A stretch of 60,000 bases of DNA, taken from contig CAIIXF020000011.1 in the NCBI GenBank assembly GCA_903813345.2, positions 10,390,842 to 10,450,841 on the forward strand. Direction: 5' to 3'. Below are positions 51,360-60,000 of this stretch, piece after piece (within the stretch, counting starts at the first letter, position 1; the number at the start of each line of letters is the position of its first letter). The translations under genes and the position numbers were made by a program. Source of the stretch: Owenia fusiformis (Eukaryota; Annelida; Polychaeta; Sabellida; Oweniidae). The notes beneath the pieces were generated by a model that saw nothing but the letters and a program-made list of their open reading frames with translations, did not search any database and was not told the origin of the DNA.

Positions 51360-52260
51360 CCAGAAAATCACAAAAACCTATGTTGTGGTAGCTTACTATG
51401 AAGTGACCCATCATCATTATAGATTGATCCATCAACTATTCATTTTTACTTGTCTGCACTCAAAAAGGTGACACGAAAGGGCTAAACGGCTTGCCACAAG
51501 GTGCAACCATCAAAAAGATGAGTTTGATAAAAAATTATTTTTTTCAAATAATAGCAATGGGTATACAATATAGGAGGCAAATTTGATATTGATAAGTATG
51601 ATAGTCCATTTGCGTGTGGCCATTTTTATAAAAAACAATAATTGTGAAGAATTATATATTTCTGACCTGAAAATGCCATCTTAATTCAAAAGTCATGGTT
51701 GTTAATGATAATAATCCTATTTCACCTATTCAATGTTTTCAAAATATTTTAATTACCATTATATTCATTTTTGGCAAAGTAAATAAAGATAGGGCTCACA
51801 CAAGGATCAACTTTATTTGCAATCGTTTCATATTTAGTGATGTTTTGAAAAAATATAAGGTTACAAACACAATTTTATTTGTTAAATGTTTAACAAAATA
51901 AACATATTGTATTTATTTCATTGTTTCGACTTGAAAATCGCAATTCATTGCTCTTCCTCTTAGAATGGCAGGGGATATACAAGTACATAAACAGTCTTAA
52001 AAAACGTTGATCCTTGTGTAAGCCCTACACTTATTTACTTTGCCAGAAACTGATATAATGGTTATTCGGTGGTATGAAAATCATTTTAAAGGAAAAATAG
52101 GAAGAATGTCATTGAACTTGGAATAAAAAGCATTATATGGTTAGAAATACCCAATTTTTACCATAATTGTTTTTAATAATATAACCATACCCTAATCGAC
52201 TATCTTTACATTTCAAAAACCAATGTGCATTCTATTTTGCATGTTTTACTACACTTATTT
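51360..52260 (+). repeat. About 850-bp dispersed repeat (copy 1)
   Basis: Matches the complement of 55985-56795 along most of its length, including cctatgttgtggtagcttac and gacacgaaagggctaaacgg. It also contains agggctcacacaaggatcaa (51793) and its complement gttgatccttgtgtaagccc (about 52005), forming an internal palindrome. No conserved open frame is shared by the two copies. Confidence 0.78.
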
Positions 52261-52692
52261 GAATTTGGGAAATACATCCGCTTACTGATCCAATTCAGAA
52301 CTACTACGTATAGAGAAAGTAACTTTCGTGAAAAACTTCGTCAACGTGACCGTTGATTACTGATTGCAGTCATTATAATGACCTCATATTTGGATATCCT
52401 CTCTTCTGATATGATTTTATAATTTACTTCAAATTGGCAAAGGACCAGGTATAGTATGGCAAATGATATCTGACGGTCATATATTTTACCATGACTACTT
52501 TCTCAATATAAATATGACATTTCTCAACACAATATGTTATCTTTCAAGAAAATTCAATTTTCAATGATAATAAAAATATCATTCAAACAATCTAAAAAAC
52601 TATGAATAGGGAACCCATCTCAACATTTTTTGAACTTATTTACTCAACAGAGGTTCTTCTTTTTTATTTGAATTGCATGAAAATATTATTCA

Positions 52693-54372
52693 ACAAGAAC
52701 ACAAATGTGTACAAAATGTCCCCACCTATGGGTGATCCTGTCAAATGGTTATCCTAAAAATGAGTAGACAAGACTTTACCGACACAATTTGATGACGGAA
52801 AATCCAAAATGGCCACCTTAAAATTTACCTAGAATGCCAAAGAACTAATCAGATCTAGATTTTCATACTAAGAATCATCCCTGAAAATTTGAAATTGATC
52901 TACAAAACGGTTCACCTAAAAACGCGTAGACAAGACTTTACGGGCAGGATTTTAAGACGGAAAATCCAAAATGGCTGCCTTGACATTTATCCAGAATGCC
53001 AAAAAACTAATCGGATCTAGATTTTCATACTAAGAATCATCCCTGAAAATTTGAAATTGATCTACAAAACGGTTCACCTAAAAACGCGTAGACAAGACTT
53101 AACGGGCAGGATTTTAAGACAGAAAATCCAAAATGGCTGCCTTGACATTTATCCAGAATGCCAAAAAACTGATCAGATCTAGATTTTCATACTAAGAATC
53201 ATCCCTGAAAATTTGAAATTGATCTACCAAATGGTTCACCGGAAAATGCGTAGACAAAACTCTAAAGACAAGATTTTAGGACGGAAAATCCAAAATGGCT
53301 GCCTTGACATTTACCCAGAATGCCCAAATACTAATCAGATCTAGATTTTCATTCTAAGAGTCATCCCTGAAAATTTGAAATTGATCTACAGAACTGTTCA
53401 CCTGGAAATCCGTAGACAAGACTTTACAGACAATATTTTATGACGGAAAATCCAAAATGGCTGCCTTGACAATTACCCAGAATGCCAAAAAACTAATCAG
53501 TTGTACATTTTCATATTAAGGATCATCCCTGAAAATTTGAGATTGATCTACCAAACGGTTCACCTGAAAACGCGTAGACAAGACTTTACAGACAAGATTT
53601 TAGGACGGAAAATCCAAAATGGCTGCCTTGACATTTACCCAGAATGCCAAAAAACTAATCAGATCTAGATTTTTATACTAAGAATCATCCCTGAAAATTT
53701 AGAATTGATCCACCAAACGGTTCACCTGAAAACACGTAGACAAGACTCCACAGACAAGATTTTAGGACGGAAAAATCCAAAATGGCCGACAATAAAAAAG
53801 TGATCATGAGTTTTTGCTGATTTCTTTTTACAAAATTATCACATATAACTACTGTTAACAATAACATAGGCTTTAACAACAAAGTACATCTGAAATTATT
53901 TATAAAGCTACTAAATAGTTAGAATATGAAAACTCAAAAACACCATTCAATATGATACAAAGTATTATCGTGCGCTAACTTTTCTTAAGACATTCAAAAT
54001 GGCTGACATGACTGAGCTAACAGGTCCAAAACCTAATCAGATCTAGAATGAAGTGAGCTGAACAAGATGTTAAAGTTTTAAAAGCAACTGTGAAGCCGTT
54101 TTTCTTAAAGTTTGCAGACAAGAATTTTAGCATTTGACTTCAAAATGGCCGACAGGAAGTTGGTATCGAGTTAAATTTTTTTCATCCACATCTGTATGCA
54201 CTCATAAGTTATCCCTGAAAATTTGAAGGTAATATCTGTAGCGGTTTTGGAGAAAACTCCCGGACGTACGGACGGACAGACGGACGGACGGACGGACGGA
54301 CAGACGGACAGACGGACGGACGGACGCGCCTAGGCCGACAATATGGCCCCACACTATGTGGTGGGGACATAA
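52693..54372 (+). mobile_element. Full-length pearl-like family C element with (ACGG)n
   Basis: The 5' end is acaagaacacaaatgtgtac then aaaatgtccccacc. About seven units of 160-165 bases follow (gtagacaagactttac, gacggaaaatccaaaatggc, cagatctagattttcatact, catccctgaaaatttgaaat). Then (ACGG)n at 54262-54326 and the 3' hairpin atggccccacactatgtggt followed by ggggacataa. GGTGGGGACAT at the 3' end is the complement of ATGTCCCCACC near the 5' end. This is the best example of the architecture. Confidence 0.85.
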
Positions 54373-54879
54373 CAAGTGGATTAAAACCTTTTCATTAGTA
54401 GAATTGTAATGAAAGTCTAGTTTAGGAGATATCAATTTTCAATGACCAAAATTATGCTGAAAACAATGGATAGTTTGAGTTTTTCCTATGGAAAATAACA
54501 TGGAATTTGTTGTTTTTAATTAAGTTTATCGCATTTCAATACCTGTCCCCTTTTCAGAATTTGTTAATTCATTAGCGTAGAAGAACTTTTGATATATTCA
54601 AATTAAGAAAAAATACTTTAGAAAATAAGCCTAATATTTTTCAAAAAGTGACAAGGTGGGGATGTTATCAATAATATTTCAGATATATTTTCATATATTT
54701 ATATTTCCAATTTTCAATTGTCAAGGAATCAAACCAGAATGAAATCATAAAAAATAAGTTTAAAAATAAAGGTTGAGAGGGATTCATGATGTGTTTTTTT
54801 CTTTTCAAGTGAAGAAGTTGGATGATATCATTTTTATGAAAATCATATTGTTTTCACAAAAACACGTTCAGCTCCAAAA

Positions 54880-55565
54880 CGCCAAATACTAATTAGATAT
54901 TGAGCTATGACCTTGAAATGATCTTGATCCATAAACACTGACATGGATCTCTGGTCACTTTATCATTGGTCATTAAATAGAACAGCCCCACAGAAGCCAA
55001 ATACCTAGATATTGACCTTTGACCTTGAAATGACCTTGACATCAGGTCACCTAATCATTGGTCGTCAAAGGTCACAATTGTTCTCAATTGCCTTTAAACT
55101 CCAAATTGCTAGATATTGACCTTGGAAGTCACCCTATCATGAGTCGCTAGGGGCCACAGCAGATCCCGGGGCCTTAATACACCAAATACTCCCAAATACT
55201 TAGATACTGATCTTTGACCTTGCAATAACCTTGACCTCAGGTCACACATTCATGATACACAAGGGGTAACCTCAGCCCAAAAACGCCAAATACTTAGATA
55301 TTGATGACCTTGAAATGATCTTGACATTGACAACAGGTCACCCAATCGGTTGTCAAAGGTCAGAATTATTCTCAATTGCCTTAAAACATCAAATTGCTAG
55401 ATATTGACCTTGAAATTACCTACACCCATTCAGTTGATCTTTACCTCAGATCACATAATCATTGGTTGTGAAGGGTCACACCATCGGCAAAATGTCTTAA
55501 AATGCCAACTACCCTAGATATTGATATTTTAAACTTGAAATGACCCTGACTTTTGACCTATGTTG
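54880..55565 (+). repeat. About 125-bp tandem repeats rich in TGACCTTGA
   Basis: Repeated words are ccaaatacctagatattgac, ctttgaccttgaaatgacct, tgacatcaggtcacctaatc and attggtcgtcaaaggtcaca, in five to six imperfect units. No 5' or 3' pearl-like ends were recognised. Confidence 0.75.
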
Positions 55566-55569
55566 AATA

Positions 55570-55984
55570 CACATTTTATGAACAAAACATACAAAGTTGA
55601 AAACTGTATTGCAAAAGTAATATTTAAATTGAATAAACCAAAAGAGATACTAGTAGACTTAAATTATCTAATTTTCCATCAGATTTAGTAAAATGATAAC
55701 TCTCAATTAAATGTTGCAATGAATGCTCACACATATCTTGTTGTATATCAATCTAGTGCAACTGCTACAGGTATCACTCTGACACGTATCTGTGAACAAA
55801 TCAAACTTCTTTGATGTTGATGTACGTAATGCAAATTGGTATCTTTTAATATGACGTCCGTAAGATAAACCATCAATACTCATCACTGTCACACCCATTA
55901 CTACAAGATGATGTCTCTTAGATCACTGTCTGCAAGCTATAAACTAAAAAGAATCAACTTCACTAAAGGCTGCATCACTATAAA
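55570..55984. other. Unassigned sequence with a 63-codon minus-strand frame
   Basis: A minus-strand stretch reads GRHIKRYQFALRTSTSKKFD and TDTCQSDTCSSCTRL, cysteine-rich at the end. It does not match ATM or any family I recognise, and no flanking exons were found. It may be transposon debris. Confidence 0.25.
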
Positions 55985-56795
55985 TATAGAGGGTTGTCCT
56001 GGAAGTAATGCACTATATGCTCGTAATACCTTTTTATTCAAAATCAAAAGTCAATGATACTATTCCTATTTTACCTATTAAATGGTTTTTATATATCCGA
56101 ATAACCATTATATAAGTTTTTGGCCAAGTAAATAATTGTAGGGCTCACACAAGGATCAACTTTTTGAAGACTTTTTCGTACTGGTGTAGACTCTCCTGCT
56201 TGCAAAGCAAGGGCGATGAATTGAGATTTTTCAGTCGAAACAAGAAAACAAACATAATTATTTTTTCTTCAACAAATAAAATATAGAATTGAGTTTACCT
56301 TCGTATTCTTTCAAAACATCACTTAAAATGAAAATGCTGTGAACAAAGTTGATCCTTGTGTGAGCCCTATAATTATTTACTTTGTTAAAAACTAATGAAA
56401 TGGTTATTGGTATATTTAAAAGACATTGATTCTATAAAATAGGAATAATATCCTTGACAACAATAACTTTTTAATTGAAAACGCATTTTAAGGTCATTAA
56501 TATCCAATTTTTTACCATAATTGTTTTTCATAAAATTACCACACCCGAATGGACTATCATTACACATCAATATCAAATTTGCATCCTATTTTGTATACTT
56601 ACAAGTATTATTTAAAAAAATGTATATTTTTCAAACTCATCTTTTTGACGGTCGCACCTTGGTGCAAGCCGTTTAGCCCTTTCGTGTCACTATTTTGAAT
56701 GCAGACAAGTAAAAATGAATAGATAATAGATCAATCTAAAATGACTATGGGTCAATTCATAGTAAGCTACCACAACATAGGTTTAGCCTAACTAA
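55985..56795 (-). repeat. About 850-bp dispersed repeat (copy 2, inverted)
   Basis: Reverse-orientation copy of 51360-52260; the two flank 3.7 kb that includes the family C element. It contains the same internal inverted pair (gctcacacaaggatcaactt and gttgatccttgtgtgagccc). Confidence 0.78.
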
Positions 56796-56824
56796 GCCAC
56801 TTAGAAAGCAATTTGGCACACACT

Positions 56825-57105
56825 AATAAGTCAGATTTGAATTTCTGAAAACTTGTAGATGATTTTGAAAATAAAAATTGGTCAATTTGAAGCAAGTTGA
56901 AAAAAGACCTTTTTTAACCCTAAGAAGATCCATGAAGTTCAAATCTCAAATCTAAGTCAGATTTGAACTTCTGAGAACTTGTAGATGATTTTGAAAAAAA
57001 ATTGGTCAATTTGAAGGCAAATTGAAAAAGGACCTTTTTGACCTTGAGAATGTCAATGAAGGTCAAATCTCAAATCTAAAGTCAGATTTGAACTCTGAGG
57101 CACAA
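56825..57105 (+). repeat. Helentron-like family B core units without 5' end
   Basis: Two units (gtcagatttgaatttctgaa, acttgtagatgattttgaaa, gaccttgagaatgtcaatga). They abut a complete copy at 57111. Confidence 0.75.
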
Positions 57106-57110
57106 ATCAG

Positions 57111-57482
57111 ACAAGGCATTTACATGACAAAATGTCAAAACCAGGTTGGTCACAATATCATTAGTTTATTCTTAAGTCAGATTTGAATTTCTGATAACTT
57201 GTAGATGATTTGAAAAGAAAAAAATTGGTCAATTTGAAGTTAGTTGAAAAAAGACCTTTTTGACCATTTTTTATATTGAAAAGTCAAAACTTAAATATAA
57301 AGTCAGATTTGAACTTCTGAAAACTTGTAGATGATTTTGAAAAAAATGACATCAGTCTAAACAGTATTTGTTAAGTTATTGGAAGTTTTAAAATGTTACA
57401 GACACCCACCGCCTATTACGAACCGCCGTCACAAAAAACGGAGACCATAACAATATGTCACAACATTTTGGTGGTGACATAA
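57111..57482 (+). mobile_element. Short complete Helentron-like family B element
   Basis: 372 bases: 5' end acaaggcatttacatgacaa, one and a half core units, gttacagacacccaccgcc, cggagaccataacaatatgt and the 3' hairpin tcacaacattttggtggtga with cataa. It is the smallest copy with both ends and defines the family. Confidence 0.82.
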
Positions 57483-57849
57483 AAAACAATACCATAAAAA
57501 TTCACAATTCAGTCAAACTGATTTCATATTTGGAATCTACAAGTAAAATTACATCTAGAAATGTGGTTTTGAGTTAATCAAATTTGAAAATTTAATTTTC
57601 TTTGAAAATCTGACTTCTAGGGACTTCTAGAGAAATATCTTTTCTTGTGTTTGGAAGATAATATTTTCTTTTACTGGACATATTTTAATTTGTATAACTA
57701 TCACATACATAAGGGTAATATGAAAAGTGAACCACTAAAACTGATGAATATTCAGCTTTAAGGGAATTTTGTAATACCCTGCCATGTTATTTCCCCCGAA
57801 TTAGCCACCTGGTGGCGAAACTGGTTACTACCTACTCGCATCTGAGTAA

Positions 57850-58441
57850 TTGTGATCTACTCTAAAATTCCTTCAATTTGCTGATAATATAGCCATACTT
57901 CTAAGAGATCAGGAAATTATTCCGAAATCCCACATTAGGCAGCCATTTTGAATTTTGGAGGCCCAAATCAGAAAAACGATACACTATTTGCATTCTACTC
58001 TAAATTCCATTTCATTTGAGTATAATAAAGCTATATTTCAAAAACATTTCAAAATTACTCAAATTTCTGTTTTCCCAACCGCCCAATCATGGCCCCTGGG
58101 GGTCAGGGTGAAAAGCATGGAATATCTGAAATAGATAGATGTTGTGAAATTCTATCAAAATTTCAAATAATAATCCACTTTGGTTTAAAATGAAAAACAA
58201 GATTTTTGCAAAAAATTCCCGCCATTTCCAAAGCGGCGGCCATCTTGAAAAAGAATATTTACCAATATACATCTTTCCACAAAATATGAAGAAAATCCAT
58301 CAACTAGTATTCAAGTTATCTTCGGGACCGGATGGATGGACTTCATTTGTTGCTGCCAAATCAGTGTCTTCATTCGGACGTACGGATGGATTGACGGAAG
58401 GCTTCACTATATCCCTACCAAACTTTGTCATTGGGATAATG
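57850..58441 (+). mobile_element. Pearl-like element, 3' part (variant core as at 16516)
   Basis: gtgatctactctaaaattcc, cccacattaggcagccattt and gtataataaagctatatttc match the core at 17.1-17.3 kb. It ends cggacgtacggatggattga, then ctatatccctaccaaacttt and gtcattgggataatga. The 5' end is missing. Confidence 0.75.
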
Positions 58442-58559
58442 ATTTGGTACAATACGCTTGTAAGTCTACGCTGTATGAGCAAACTAGGTGCACAAGTGAC
58501 TCCTTCTGCAGGTAAATCTTATATTTGTTGAATCCAAAACTGGATAACATGAATGCTAA

Positions 58560-59275
58560 ATTGTAGAAAGTCCCATGGAGCAGCCATGGTGGCCAATTTT
58601 AAAAAATTTTCAACTACTTTTTCAGTTAAAGCAAAAATTGTTAAATAAAACACAAATAATGGCCACCATTTTCAAATGGTCGCTCACTAACCAATCTGTC
58701 ATTAGAAAGTGTTATATGCTTCTAAGTGGGCACATATACAATGTCAACAAAATTGCACATACAATACACGTAAATGGCAGCCATTTTTCAAAATGGTCGC
58801 CTACAAGCCAAAGTAGACTGAGTGTACCATGATAATGAGTATTCACACATCAAATATGAACAAAATCACTTTATTACTTTTTAAGTGTGTCATAAAACAG
58901 TGTGCTTTGCTTTTGTAAAAGCCGCCATTTTTCAAGATAGCTGCCATGTGTTTCTTAAATATCTACAATTTTAGCTTCACTAATATCCATATACAAGTAT
59001 AACCTTTTTACATTTAAAACATATTGCTATTATAGTTTTATATATTTTACCTAAATAACTATAAAATTGGTACTAAAATGACTGCCATTATTACAGGAGC
59101 TGCCATTTGGGAAATCAGCTTAGAGCAGAACTAATACCCCTAAAGGGAATATATGCACAAGATATGAACAAAATCGTCCCAATGGTATTTGAGTCATTGC
59201 CGGGACGGACACATAGACGAACCGAGAGAGGCATTCCCTACTGTATATCCCTCCAAACTTCATTCGATGGGATGG
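58560..59275 (+). mobile_element. Pearl-like element, core as at 13.6 and 2.2 kb
   Basis: The 5' part agtcccatggagcagccatg is followed by units with ggccaccattttcaaatggt, ggcagccatttttcaaaatg and atcaaatatgaacaaaatca. The 3' end is cgggacggacacatagacga, tatatccctccaaacttcat and tcgatgggatgg. Confidence 0.7.
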
Positions 59276-59479
59276 AATACATAATGTTCAACAATGATGG
59301 GAGATGTAAGGCATTATACATCCTTAGGAAAAAAATATGATACCTCCCTGAATGCTAATGAGCTAAAAAAAACTTTATGTCATTTTACAATGAAGGTCAA
59401 GGTCAAATCTTTGACCTATTTCACTCTTAGTACTGCTAATAATATGGTACAAATTTGCAATCAATTTGACCAATTTTAA

Positions 59480-59960
59480 CTTTTGACCCATTTTTCCAAT
59501 TGGGGCCAAACATTTTAAAGTCACGCAGTCCTAACTTTGACCATTTATTTGAATTTTTGACCTACCGGTTGTTTGAAAATCAAGGATTGCAAGTCTCATA
59601 CTGCACCATTGTTCTTCAAACTTGTTCCATTCAAAGCATAACAAAAATGCCTCTCTGTTGGTACAGTATTCTGTTGGACAGAGTCCCTAATTCTAGCGGC
59701 ATTTTGGTCCCCAGCTGTGAGGACTTCTAACAGTTGGGGACCAAAACGCTGCTAAAACAAGGGACTCTTTCCAATGAAGCAATGCACCGACAGAAAGACA
59801 ATTTTGTTTTGCTTTGAATGGAACAAGTTTGAAGAAAAATGGTGCAGTATGATACTCGCAATCCTTGATTTTCAAAGATCCAGTAGGTCAATAATTCAAA
59901 TGAACGGTCAAACTTAGAACAGCGTGGAAGGAGCAAATTGGACTAAACAAAACTGTCGAC
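59480..59960. repeat. Palindrome with arms of about 210 bp and almost no spacer
   Basis: The left arm (about 59515-59726) and right arm (about 59730-59940) are complementary: gcaccattgttcttcaaact against agtttgaagaaaaatggtgc, and attttggtccccagctg against cagttggggaccaaaac. The centre is near 59728. Minus- and plus-strand frames across it mirror each other. Confidence 0.85.
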
Positions 59961-60000
59961 TGATATTTGATATAATGATTATAAGAAACCCATTGTCTAC

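Noticed and set aside
54202-54435. 77-codon frame with SVRPSVRLSVRPSVRLSV
   Set aside because: It is a translation of the (ACGG)n microsatellite at the end of a pearl-like element.
55707-55898. Minus-strand 63-codon frame considered as an upstream ATM exon
   Set aside because: No similarity to ATM in the expected position; an AG acceptor-like site exists but no matching donor or phase to exon a was found.
59500-59936. Mirrored frames with SYCTIVLQTCSIQS and SYCTIFLQTCSIQS
   Set aside because: Arms of the palindrome centred near 59728.

Overview
The window is AT-rich, intron- and repeat-dense genomic DNA from an animal, not a prokaryote. It carries spliced genes with GT/AG introns, non-LTR retrotransposon, hAT and TIR-element debris, and many arrays ending in (ACGG)n. 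Those arrays match what is known of the pearl/CvA type of Helentron-associated elements, best described from bivalve molluscs. With the common ACATGTA words this suggests a marine invertebrate, possibly a mollusc; the taxon is not settled.

Gene 1 is ATM, the DNA-damage checkpoint kinase, on the minus strand. Ten internal exons (50584 down to 757) can be read. Each has AG/GT borders, and all nine junctions join in phase to give about 529 residues that follow vertebrate ATM in order. Only the middle of the protein is present (alpha-solenoid, roughly human residues 980-1560 from memory). Both gene ends, including the FAT and kinase domains, lie outside the window. Introns are strongly inflated by repeats; the largest runs from 18387 to 44501.

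Gene 2 is a complete four-exon plus-strand gene (25571-31075) lying antisense inside that 26 kb ATM intron. It encodes a 574-residue type II membrane protein: a charged cytoplasmic tail with tyrosine motifs and an internal duplication, one membrane helix, a short Thr-rich stalk and a fibrinogen C-terminal domain (FIBCD1-like).

Everything else is mobile or repetitive. 2.1-4.0 kb: pearl-like units cut by a foldback element and a LINE tail. 5.9-8.1 kb: inverted-repeat element with a nested 620-bp TIR element. 9.9-10.6 kb: 16-bp minisatellite. 12-17.7 kb: four pearl-like elements. 19.8-21.1 kb: more core units. 22.2-25.0 kb: 2.8-kb TIR element. 33.2-42.6 kb: a nest of insertions, in which a Helentron-like element holds a 7.8-kb foldback element with tandem-repeat arms, which in turn holds a 2.6-kb TIR element. 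43.5-44.1 kb: LINE reverse-transcriptase relic. 44.9 kb: tRNA-Thr-like sequence. 45.5-46.3 kb: minisatellite that resembles the splice acceptor of the adjacent ATM exon. 47.5-48.0 kb: LINE tail. 49.0-50.4 kb: hAT relic. 51-60 kb: further inverted repeats and Helentron-like arrays.

The two genes show no evident functional link; the nested position looks like intron residence. All assignments come from reading by eye, and family names from recall.
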